Source: Theobroma cacao (Eukaryota > Streptophyta > Magnoliopsida > Malvales > Malvaceae). Taken from it: a stretch of 64,000 nt of DNA. Position numbers and translations under genes: made by a program. The stretch lies in contig NC_030851.1 of assembly GCF_000208745.1 (NCBI RefSeq), positions 425,443 to 489,442 of the forward strand, written 5' to 3'. Each line of letters starts with the position of its first letter. Position 1 is the first letter of the stretch. The notes beneath the pieces are model-generated. The model did no database searches. It saw only the letters and a program-made list of their open reading frames with translations, and was not told where the DNA came from. Shown piece after piece: positions 47,464 to 60,069 of this stretch.

Positions 47464-49215
47464 TCAAATTAAAAGCATCCAATGATGTCCTATCTCAGAA
47501 TCATCGTTTGACTCAGGCTTAGAATTTATCTGGTTGTTGTTGAAGGTAAATAGATGGTACACGGGCAGAATCAGGCAATCTACTAGGTAATGGTGAAATG
47601 GTTTCTCAAGCCTCTGCGGGTCGTCCACATATCCATAGCCGGTCTGAATTAAGGTGAGATAAAGGACTATGATAGCTCCAAAAGTTGAGATCCCAACCAC
47701 CCAGCTGCTGAAGTAATGGTGCACCAGCCTTGCTCTAATCCTAGCATAAACGGTATCATAGTAAGAATTAACATCAGACACCACTTCGTGTAAGTAGGAC
47801 TCCCATGCATCCCTTGCAATTTCCTTGCAGAGGCCATTGACGAGTCTTGCCACTTCTTTGTTGTTACCTAAAGAATGGTGGAGAACCCCTTTGTGATGAA
47901 GAAGTTCCACATCATGAGCTGAGTTAATTAGCCCGTCGAAGAAGAACAAGTACGATGTGACATCTGGTTTGCACTGTGGATGGCATTGTTCATAGGCTAC
48001 CAGGTTACGAAATAGTGTTCCCTTGTAATCATCGATATACAGAGGAGGGATTTTCAGCAACCTTCCTTCAGACCGAACATCCAGTGGAGGACAATTAACA
48101 CCTTTCTCAATGATGACACCAGCTTCCATCAGCTCCGTCATGGACCGCATCATGTCAGTTTCCGCCCCACTAATTCCCTCTTCTGCTGTATTCATTATTG
48201 TGTTGCTCGAGTCGCGTGTCTTGCTAGTTTTAATTCCTTCTTCTGCTGTATTCTCTGCTGCTTTGCGGTAATCAATTGTCTTGCCAGTTTCCTCTCCATT
48301 AATTCCTTCTTCTGTTGTACTCTTTGCTGCTTTGCCGGTTTCCTCTGCCTCTGATAAGTATCTTGGGAGGATGCTGAGCCTGAAAAGGTCAAGAAAGTGG
48401 TGCGTTTCCGCACGTGAGCTGATTCTCACATCCCAGTCTGACTCCCTTTGTAATAGAGGATTAAAAAAACGAAGGGCAAGCTCTCCCAAAGATGTGGTTG
48501 ACTCTCCTGATCTTCTGGTTAAATCAAACAATGTCTGCAGAACAAATAGAGGAAGTTGGTTTTCAAGCATGATCAAATCTCGGCGAAGAGTAGGCAGCAT
48601 CCATCTTTTAACAGGGCGAGCATGACGGAAGTTGTTCTGCTTCAACTCTCTGAAGAGCTCGACAATGAAGCAGCCATCAACGAGCATCATCTTAACAAAT
48701 TTATCCTTGCTATGTTGTTCAGCTTTATCCCAGTAGCACCCACGAGCAACCTGTTCCAATTCTTGCACCGAGTTCATCACTTTGTCTAGTTCAACCCCAT
48801 TAGGCCGTTTTGGACGAAAGAGGCGGTGAAAGAATTCCCATTTCAGCTCTTCCATTTCTCGTAATCTTCCCTCTCCATGATGGTACGGACCGATTGAGAT
48901 GATACTGGGAGCATAAGCTTCGGGTTGAACCTCACGCATATTTACAGGGACCCTGTATATGCAGGCGGTTTTTCTCTCTTCGGGAACTTTAATTGCCAAC
49001 TCCTTTTTCAACAAAGCTCTCCACTTAGAAACTTCATGGGGATCCCCTGGATTCAAATGCTCTGGACCCCAACTTTTGGCATTGCCATGAAATGTTCTGC
49101 TCGTCTTCTGCAAAAGCAACCTTGTAAGCAAGCTGTGTCTCATTTGGGGATGAAGAAGGAGTAAACCAGGCACAACCCAAGGATCAGGCTGCAACTGAAG
49201 ATGGAAAATTATCAT
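47464..49215 (-). CDS. DUF247 (UPF0481) membrane-anchored protein
   Basis: A single exon gives 583 residues. Hallmarks of DUF247 are present in order: SIISIGPYHHGE (about 105-115), KMMLVDGCFIVELF (about 175-188), RRDLIMLENQLPLFVLQTLF (about 211-230), RILLKIPPL-type region (reads GRLLKIPPLYID), FRNLVAYEQCHP, and a C-terminal hydrophobic segment SSWVVGISTFGAIIVLYLTL typical of the family's membrane anchor. The family is plant-specific with mostly unknown function; some grass members determine self-incompatibility. Unusual here is an insertion at about residues 290-355 with three copies of a T(A/T)EEGI motif in an acidic, Ser/Thr-rich context. The first 24-45 residues lack family features, so the true start could be Met25, or an upstream exon may join near 49190 (TTCAGTTGCAG). 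Confidence 0.9.
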   Translation of the reverse strand: MIIFHLQLQPDPWVVPGLLLLHPQMRHSLLTRLLLQKTSRTFHGNAKSWGPEHLNPGDPHEVSKWRALLKKELAIKVPEERKTACIYRVPVNMREVQPEAYAPSIISIGPYHHGEGRLREMEELKWEFFHRLFRPKRPNGVELDKVMNSVQELEQVARGCYWDKAEQHSKDKFVKMMLVDGCFIVELFRELKQNNFRHARPVKRWMLPTLRRDLIMLENQLPLFVLQTLFDLTRRSGESTTSLGELALRFFNPLLQRESDWDVRISSRAETHHFLDLFRLSILPRYLSEAEETGKAAKSTTEEGINGEETGKTIDYRKAAENTAEEGIKTSKTRDSSNTIMNTAEEGISGAETDMMRSMTELMEAGVIIEKGVNCPPLDVRSEGRLLKIPPLYIDDYKGTLFRNLVAYEQCHPQCKPDVTSYLFFFDGLINSAHDVELLHHKGVLHHSLGNNKEVARLVNGLCKEIARDAWESYLHEVVSDVNSYYDTVYARIRARLVHHYFSSWVVGISTFGAIIVLYLTLIQTGYGYVDDPQRLEKPFHHYLVDCLILPVYHLFTFNNNQINSKPESNDDSEIGHHWMLLI

Positions 49216-51064
49216 CCATGGAAAAGCTCGAAGTCAAATGCTGAAGTCTTTTTATTAATATTAGGAAGCACAAGGTCAATGCTTGGAGTCTTTTATAAGC
49301 AAAAGAATTTCCTCGAAGATGATGAATGATTGTTGTAGGTGATTGGTTGTTGGTCCAACTCTTAAATCTTTTCTGATAGAAAAAATTGATAGTTTCTCCA
49401 ACAACTAGGATGAGTTCATACGATGATTCCTTTCTGCTGGTCATGTGTGTGAGCTTTGTTCAGATAATATAAAATCTCATTACCCAACAAGTTGATCAAT
49501 TAATTTATTGAGTTAGGTGCATATAGTCTCCAAGTTCCCACATTAAGATTCAACAGGTCTCCATTGAATATAATATCTTATTTCTTTGAGAAATGATTAA
49601 GAAATAGTAGTACTAGTGCTTACTTTATTTTGTTTTACGTGAATTTTTTTTCCAAAAAGCAAATGAAGAGAGCATGCATGCCATGCCCGCGTGTTTAAGC
49701 AACAAAGTTACCTTGAAACATGGGATTTGGTTCATTAAATGATAAATTCTTGTAATCAGGATTGCTTCCCTCTCCCAAAGGCACTTCTTCTTAAGTTGGG
49801 CCTTTAGTAGATTAGGCTTGTACTAGATAGGGCCTCTTCTTCCTTAAATCATTGTTGCTTATCCCTATCCCCATTGGGTTTGGACCAAAATCTTCTTTTA
49901 GTTTTTAGCTTTGTGCTATAAATTGGAGACATATTTCATGGCATAATTCATCAGTCAAATGATACAAAAAGGAGGCTTGATATTAGATTAATAAGTAGAT
50001 AAACATAGTAAGTCCCTCAAATTTGCATTGGAAGTGTAAAAACTAGAAGATTTTATACTTATAAATTCTTTTTTATAATTTTAAATGATAAAATATATAT
50101 GATTAAAAATAAATTATTATCCGGTAAGATAAATTGTTTTATTATAATAAAAAATGAGTAAAATGTTAATTATCTAAACAAAAAAAATATAAAGCAGTAA
50201 TACATCCATGCCACCTTGTCACACATTATTTTTTGCCTTTAAATGAGAACAATTTGATGTCAACATTAATCGAATAACCTTGTCATATTAAAAAGGTCAT
50301 GAGAAAGGGATAGAGAGTGACAAAATTTGACACAAAATGCGACCCTTCTCTTGTGTCTTAATCAATTTCACGTCTTCTACCAATTAGCGTGACAAACGTC
50401 AATATTCGATTGCAAGAAAATCAACAACAACTCTCAATTAATTCACCACAATTATTTCAACACAAAATAATTAATCTTGCCTTGTGGAATTAATTTTGGT
50501 CATAAAATAATAATCTCAACACTATTTCCTTCTCATTTTTCTTAATTATTATTTTTTTTTCAAATGTCTCAATTTTAAAATTTTTAAAAATCTTACACTC
50601 TTTTTTTTTTAAAATTAATTTTTTTTCAAATTTTAATATATAAAATATCTTAAGTTCTATAAAAGAATTATTTAAAGGTGATGTTAACCATTTTTACACT
50701 ACCAATTTTATTTAACTAACATATATAAAAATTGAAACATTAATTTTGGTGAAAACTCAAGAAATTAAAAGTTGGAAAAAACTATTAGTTAAAGACAGAA
50801 AGAGAAAGAGTAAATTTATTTTATGTATTATTAGTTTTGTTTAGGTAGCAACAACAAAAACCCTTTGACCCTTAAAAAATCTGATCCTCTCTTCAAATAT
50901 ATACACCAAATTAAGTTGAATTGCACAAATTTGATGGGCTTTGGATGCTTTTCAATGTTGGGGTGATGGTACCTAGCCAAGAGTAAAGTTAGTGTTAAGC
51001 AACGGTCCGGCTGAGTCGAGGGCCAGCCGGCCATAATCAAAGGCTTTATAGCTAAGTTTTAGGG
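49216..51064. other. Intergenic and 5' flank of ARAD1
   Basis: AT-rich with long A and T runs (about 50540-50640). An open frame at 49184-49444 on the minus strand might contain a 5' exon of the DUF247 gene, but this is unsupported. Nothing else was seen. Confidence 0.4.
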
Positions 51065-51172
51065 ATGAAAACTAGGAAATCAACAACATTAAAATACCAT
51101 TCGTCGCCTTCTTCTCCTTCCGTTTCCGACATCGCAACGACCCAACAACAGAATCTTGCTTCGTTTTCCAAT

Positions 51173-54100
51173 ATGGCGCGAAAGTCCTCTCTTTTCAAAC
51201 AGACCCTCATCGCCACCGCCTTCTTCATCCTCGCCATCTACGCCTTGTTCACCACTTTCTTCCACACCCCCCTTCCCGTCTCCGACACCGTGTCTCCTTC
51301 CGACGACGCCGCCGACGTTTCTTCCGTCGAGTTTCCTGAGAGACGAGCGGACGGGTCCGGGTCCGTCGGGAACGTCAAGGTCTTTATGTACGATCTCCCT
51401 CACAAGTTCACCTACGGCCTCATCCAGCAGCACGGCCTGGCGCGTGGCGGATCCCCCGTCGATGACGTCAGCACCCTCAAGTATCCCGGCCACCAGCACA
51501 TGCACGAGTGGTTCCTGTTCGCCGACCTGGCACGACCCGAATCGGACCGCCTCGGATCCCCTATCGTTAAAGTCACTGACCCGGAAGAAGCCGACCTTTT
51601 CTACGTTCCCGTCTTTTCTTCGTTGAGCTTGATTGTGAACGCGGGTCGGCCTCCGGGTACCGGTTCGGGTTACAGCGATGAGCAAATGCAGGAAGAGCTG
51701 GTGGAGTGGCTCAACGGGCAGGAGTACTGGAAGAGGAATAATGGGTGGGATCACGTGATAATTGCGGGGGATCCCAATGCGCTTTATCGGGTCGTGGATC
51801 GGGTCAAGAATGCTGTTTTGTTAGTTGCGGATTTTGGGCGGTTGAGGCCGGATCAAGGGTCATTGGTAAAGGATGTCATAATTCCTTATTCGCATCGGAT
51901 TAGCGCTTACACTGGAGATTTTGGGGTGGAAGAGAGGAAAACATTGCTCTTTTTCATGGGGAATCGGTATAGAAAAGAGGTAATCAATAGTTCATTACAA
52001 GAATTTTTAATTTCATGTCTTTGTTGAGCAGGTTATGATGTTAGTTTCTATTTCATATTTTAAGTTTCATTTATCGAACTGGAGGTTTTTGTTTGTTAAG
52101 CTTACGGAGCATGAACATAGTTGGTTTAAGTTGTGCCACCAGATGAGCTGAAGTATTGAGCAAAAAAAAGATGAGCTGGAGTTGAAACTTGGATTAGGAA
52201 ATCAAGGAAAAAGATGAGCTGGAGTTGAAATTTAGATTAGGAAATCAAGGAAAAACATAGAGTTATGGAGTAATTATTAGCTTGAGCTTGCTTATATCCT
52301 GCTATATTTTATACAGACTACTGCACATGAAGGCATTGGCCTAAAATCCTCGATTGATCACTCATATTCAACTACTGTTTCCACTGCTCTTCTAAAATCA
52401 GGGCTTAATTTGACTGCTTCCATCTTACTTAGACCTGTAATGGATGACTACCTCATGCTCTTCATCCAAAACTGTTTTGTTTATCATAATTTGCTGTGTT
52501 GGCCTCACCAAAGTTTCTACGTTTGCTCTGAATGGTTTTTTTATTTCATCCACAACTATTCTGTTGAGTAGAAAGTTCTTCCCTATTCGCTAGCTTAAAT
52601 GACTGCTCTTGACTTTCTGGTTAAGAATTATACTATAGCCCCTCACACAAGCAGATGTTAGTTTGAAATCAGATGCTATCATGAAGGAGATCTCACATGA
52701 AGGACTAGCATACCATGATATGTTGGTAGTAGTACTTGCAGGATAATCATGTTAGGTGAACTTGTTTCCTCAGTTGATTTTTCGTTTATGGGTTCCTTTG
52801 TGATGCTGATGTTTTTTCAGGGAGGCAAAATTCGCGATTTGCTTTTTCAAATACTTGAAAGTGAAGAAGATGTCTTAATAAAACATGGAACACAATCCAG
52901 AGAGAACAGAAGAGCAGCCTCACATGGGATGCACACATCAAAGTTCTGTTTAAATCCTGCAGGCGATACTCCATCAGCTTGCAGACTCTTTGATGCTATC
53001 GTTAGCTTGTGTGTCCCAGTGATAGTCAGTGATAACATTGAGTTGCCTTTTGAAGATATTATAGACTACAAAAAGTTTTCAGTATTTGTGGAAACTACAG
53101 CTGCACTAAAACCCGGATATCTTGTTTCATTGCTGAGACAAGTACCTGCGGAGAAAATTATTGAATATCAGAAAGCAATGAAAGAGGTTTGTACTATTTG
53201 CATTTCCTTTCCTTTTATCTTATCATTCTCATTAAATTACTCCATTATTGAGAAGTAATAACATTTATTTCATGTATAAAATTGACAACCAGAATTTAAT
53301 CCTACTACACGTTTTCAATAAGTATATATTTGCATTTTACATCATGCATTTTATTTGTCAAATATCTCTTGTTAAAATTGCTTAGTGATGATGTGGTTTT
53401 GCTTTCTAAACTCCAACCTTGTGTCTACTCCAGACAGTTCCATATGACAAATATGGAAATCTGTGTTCTGATTTGCTAATGTTATCTGTTTTTTGAGCAA
53501 TTTTCCTCATTAAGAGCTATTGGAATCAATCTGTTTCTGTTTCTGTGCTTGTGCCTTTCAGTGCCATGGAGTCTGTTGCATATGTAAAAAGCAGAAATAT
53601 TATAGAGCATCATCCTCTTCTCTTATTTTATGGCTGAGCTATGTATTGTTATCAATTTGAATTACTCTATGTTGCGTCAATAGGTTCTGTAAATTGGACC
53701 TATGGGTAAAACATGAACAGAATCTGACTTTAACTTTCCACCCCATATAATCAGCCTCAGAATAGTGGGCTGGAGTCTGGTGGTAAAGTTCTTGTAACAA
53801 TTCCAGAAGGTGCTACATAAGAAAGGATTATGTTTATACATGTCTGTGTAAGACGAGTAGAAGAGATACTGAGTGTAGTGTCGACTGGAGTGTGGTATTC
53901 TTTTTCTTGTTTGTTCTCATGCATCATTACATAGTTACCAGTGATCACAAAATCATGATTTTATTTTAAATATCTGTGACTGAGTTTTGTTCTCAATTTA
54001 AATTTTGTGGATTCAGGTGAAGCGGTACTATGACTACACTGTTCCGAATGGAACAGTTAATGAAATCTGGCGGCAAGTCTCACAAAAGCTACCTCTTATC

Positions 54101-54205
54101 AAACTTATGATTAATCGTGACAAACGGCTTGTTAAGATGGAGTTGAATGAGCCCAACTGCTCATGTCTTTGTTCAAACCAGACAGGAATTATCAGCTCCT
54201 TGTGA
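51173..54205 (+). CDS. ARAD1: ARAD1-type exostosin (GT47) glycosyltransferase
   Basis: Three exons are 51173-51979, 52821-53186 and 54017-54205, giving 453 residues. The protein is a type II Golgi membrane enzyme: a short cytosolic MARKSSLFK, a membrane anchor ([20 protein letters not shown], about 11-30), a variable stem, then the exostosin/GT47 domain ([84 protein letters not shown]) and a Cys-rich end [15 protein letters not shown]1 of Arabidopsis makes pectic arabinan and starts the same way, so I chose the ATG at 51173 over the in-frame ATG at 51065, which would add 36 residues without family support. Exon 1 is GC-rich compared with its surroundings. Intron 1 holds a 43-bp tandem repeat. 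Confidence 0.9.
52170..52255. repeat. 43-bp tandem repeat in ARAD1 intron 1
   Basis: Two copies of GATGAGCTGGAGTTGAAA..TAGATTAGGAAATCAAGG-type sequence begin at 52170 and 52213. Confidence 0.85.
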
Positions 54206-54701
54206 TAACATCATTTTTTGGTGATCCTTGAAGTTCATCTGTCAAAATGACTGTCCCTGAATACGAGCGAGGCAGATACTCGACCAGACCCTCCCAGGTT
54301 TGAGGAATAATTTATGATACCCGTTTGCCTTCAGGGTGGGGTTTTCTCCTACTGCTGATGAGGCTAGTGAAATTTGCCATTGTGGAAGGCTTTCTTGCAT
54401 ACGTTGTTGTAGAGTAGATTGAAATTTTGATTATAGTTGTAATTGTAATTGATTTGTACATTGTAGAAATAAAAATATCAGTGATGCTTTGATTCTTTTA
54501 CTTCGGCCTGCAATCTTTTGATTGAAAAATCAAATTGCATGTAATAGCACAAAACCCAAATTTCTCATCTCTTCAAGGTGTTAAGATTCGAAGTACATTA
54601 GACCAATTCAAGCCTTAGAAATGATAGAAAAGAAGACGAGAAAGAGAGCACAAGGGAGATTGAAAGCCATGAAAGTTTCAGGATGCATCTGCTTCAACTC
54701 C
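54206..54701. other. Convergent 3' spacer between ARAD1 and HINT2
   Basis: About 496 bp separate the two stop codons. AATAAAAATATC near 54469 fits a poly(A) signal for ARAD1. No further gene. Confidence 0.5.
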
Positions 54702-56957
<2,256 letters not shown>

Positions 56958-57285
56958 AGATTTTTGGGCTGATATCATTTATCTGTTTCTCTCAAATGTT
57001 TTACTAGCTGAAACTGTGAAAGTGAACAAAAGTAGCCGCTTGGTGAACTGGTAGAAGCGATTTCTGATGATGGGTACTCCCTGATCTGATCCGGGCCTTT
57101 GAATTTCTGGGCCAGTCCAATTTGCACTTTAAAATCATACAAGTTTGAAAAAGTTCGTGTGGCTCTGATTAAAAGCACGTTTTTTTTTCCACGGATGGGT
57201 ATTATCTCACACTTCACTACATATAACAAATCTTTCAAGATTGAATTTTTAGATTAAAGAACATACAGAGAAGGGCTGGACGAAA
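56958..57285. promoter_or_regulatory. Divergent promoter shared by HINT2 and SRX
   Basis: 328 bp separate the two start codons, which point away from each other. The stretch holds GGGCC-core motifs (CCGGGCC near 57090 and TGGGCC near 57109), resembling the site II elements common in promoters of organelle-protein genes. No clear TATA box was seen on either side. Confidence 0.55.
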
Positions 57286-58594
57286 ATGGCCAACTTCGTT
57301 CTGCAACTGCCAACCAGCAACTTGAGAAGCTTCTCTGTTTATGCTTCATCTAACGGTACCTTCCGTATTTCTGTTTTCTATGTTAAGAAAGATGGATTCT
57401 TTCTGCTTTTTCCAACATTTCTGCTAAGATTGTGTCTGCTCAAAAGTAATAGCCTTTGGATTACTGATATTGGCATGAAAGAATAAGTAGTACTACTTTT
57501 AATTCTATGAATTTATTATGTATTTTGTGATTGTATTTGATTGGATTCTTGCTTGGTTGAATGCTTGAGTTGAATGCAAACTAGGGGCTCCTATGGGTAC
57601 TGGTTCACAAAGTGGGGGCCCTGTGATTTTGGAGCTTCCGCTTGATAAGATCAGGAGACCCCTGATGCGCACCAGAGCAAATGATCCAAACAAAGTCCAG
57701 GAACTCATGGACAGCATTCGAGAAATTGGACTTCAAGTACCTGTAAGCCTTTTCCATTTTCTTGTTTTTTGTAGTAAATGCAGTTGTTTTGAGTGCTTTA
57801 GATATGGTAGAACAGTCCTTGAATACTCTCATACTAGTTCCCAGATTATGAAGAATCACCTGGAAAATTTGATCTTTTAGTGTTATGATTTGTTTTGTCT
57901 CTGATTTTGAGTATAAGAACTCAAATCTTGACAAAATTGTTCACCAAAAGAGCATATCCAAATTGGTGACCATCTTTTTAAAAGATAAGAAGTCCACATT
58001 GACCCTGTATTTTAAGATGCAGAAAGCTTTGATAGTATAGATAGATGATATACTAGGATTTCCCCTTCAAATTTTCATGACTTATTATTTGTGCCTTGAT
58101 CTTGTAATTCTTGAACTACTATTTGTTGAACTTAAAACCTTTTTTCTGATAATCAAATCAATTGCAGATTGATGTGCTCGAAGTTGAGGGAGTTTACTAT
58201 GGTAATGTGCTTAATGTACTTTTATCTTGATTCTTCAACCTGCCAGTTCTTGGCTACTTCTAGTCCATGGATCCTAAATTGGAATACGTCAATATATCAT
58301 TGGCTTCAATGTTTTTCTCTGTAGCTAATACCTTGGAGACTAGAACTTACCTTTCTCATTTCTGCACATCCCAATTGTACAGGTTTCTCCGGTTGTCATC
58401 GTTATGAGGCTCACCAGCGCCTTGGGCTCCCAACAATCCGTTGCAAAGTTCGACGTGGAACCAAAGAAACTCTCAGGTTTCGGTTTTCTCAGTTTTTGCT
58501 CGAGTCATAATCAGTCTGTTCTACCTTTCAACCTCAGTTGACAACCAAGTTTGTTTAAACTTTATCTTCATTTTGCAGGCATCATCTTCGCTGA
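57286..58594 (+). CDS. SRX: Sulfiredoxin
   Basis: Five exons are 57286-57355, 57585-57742, 58168-58201, 58383-58476 and 58579-58594. They total 372 nt, or 123 residues. Sulfiredoxin uses ATP to reduce over-oxidised (sulfinic) 2-Cys peroxiredoxins, in plants mainly in plastids and mitochondria. The N-terminus (MANFVLQLPTSNLRSFSVY) looks like a targeting peptide. The ParB-like core follows: ILELPLDKIRRPLMRTRAND, VQELMDSIREIGLQVPIDV, then the catalytic FSGCHR with Cys92, RYEAHQRLGLPTIRCKV and the end TLRHHLR. Length and all motifs match the family. The last exon is only 16 nt but is supported by the reading frame and a TTTTGCAG acceptor. Confidence 0.95.
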
Positions 58595-60069
58595 GTGGTA
58601 GTATCTGCTTCTTAAAGTGCATACACAACTTTGATGATGTTAATCAGACAGTATATGCACTTCTCAGCTTTTTGCAAGTGCAGTATATTCTCAACCTATT
58701 TTATTCTTGTTCAGGTTTGTAGATTACCATGTAATCGATAGTAATATACAGTTTTTTATGAGTCTCGAATATAATTAGAATCATACCTCCAATGTTATGT
58801 TAAGTGATCATTAAATCGATGGCAGTGGATATATATAAGTTTAGTAGGTTAAGTAAAATAGCTAGTGTTTTGTTCCTGGCAAGTACCATTGATCCATGCT
58901 GTGACAGGAAAATTGGATTACCCTTTGAATGGCTGGAAACTGTTTGAACACTCCGCACCCAGACTTTCTTGGGAGCCTTGAGCTGAAAATTCAGTGGCCC
59001 TCTTTGCCTTCTGCATGCTGCTTTATTCATTGAAATTGATTAAATGTGTCCATGGATTGATTGACAGTAGTAAGGAATGGAGCAGAAGATTTGCTATCTA
59101 TTAGTAAAGTTCTTTCCCTCAATGTATAAGACCTTAATTCTTGTTAGGAGCTTCAACCAAAAACTCTGAATCGATGCATAGGTACCCGTCTTGCAGCCAC
59201 TCTGCAATGCTAAACGTGGTTGTGAAATCAGAATATGATGATGGAAAAAGCCTGAGGGATATCGCATTTGTTCTTGTAAGGGCTGGAATCGGAAATAACA
59301 TCAAAAGCTTGCAAGCAATTCATCAACTTTTGACATTTTTTGTGTCACAGTTTTAAAAGAAAGTTATGAATTCCTCATTGATTGTTTGCTAGAGTGAGAC
59401 GGAATATTTAAATGTTTCACTCCACCTTCGTCAACATAATGCGAGTCCCAATGAACCAAAACGAAAAATATTTGCAGGTTGATACAGACCCTAAATCATG
59501 ATTAAAACTCCAGGTGATCAATGAACAACCAGATTTTGTATGTAAAACCACAGGTCGATATCATCAATATAAGATAAATGATTGATGAACAACCGGATTT
59601 TGTATCGAAAACCACATGTTTATATCATCAATATAAGATAAATGATACGATCATTCTGATGCAATGTTAGCTAGCTGGGGCAATAGTTACAAAAAGCAGA
59701 AATCAATCCACAGGGATATCCAGGAGAAGCTTTATTCTTTGGCAAATGTAGTGTTTTTTCTTTTACCTATATAGTTAGTTTTTTTTTTTTTTTTTTTGGT
59801 ACAACTGGGAGCATTGCGGCTGAAACTAGGATCTGAACCAACTATTCAACCCCCATGAGCGAAAAGCACAGGCCTAGGTACACAAAACGATATGTAACAT
59901 TTAACTTACAGGAAAAATAACAGTGTAATAAAAGTTGTGAAGTACATTTACATACACATTTTGCCAAAATTTGTGTGAGCTAACTCTAATTTTATGACCT
60001 AATCACTAATCGTTGACAAGAGACACATAATTTAGCCTTTATAATCCTTTCTTGATGCTGACCGTCATT
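58595..60069. other. Convergent spacer between SRX and NAP1
   Basis: No gene was recognised. An open frame at 59141-59356 has no family match. A 64-bp tandem repeat lies at 59515-59642. T-rich and TA-rich runs near 59770-59800 follow. Confidence 0.4.
59515..59642. repeat. 64-bp tandem duplication
   Basis: Two units share GATGAACAACC.GATTTTGTA-type sequence and ATATCATCAATATAAGATAA, starting at 59515 and 59579. Confidence 0.85.

Noticed and set aside
48281..49164. Plus-strand open frames of 77-114 codons over the DUF247 gene
   Set aside because: They are antisense shadows of the 583-codon frame with family motifs.
51089..51754. 221-codon open frame on the minus strand and a 156-codon frame on the plus strand over ARAD1 exon 1
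   Set aside because: Both are shadows of the GC-rich ARAD1 coding exon, which has clear exostosin motifs in its own frame.
57605..57934. 109-codon minus-strand open frame across SRX exon 2
   Set aside because: It is antisense to the sulfiredoxin exon and spans an intron boundary.
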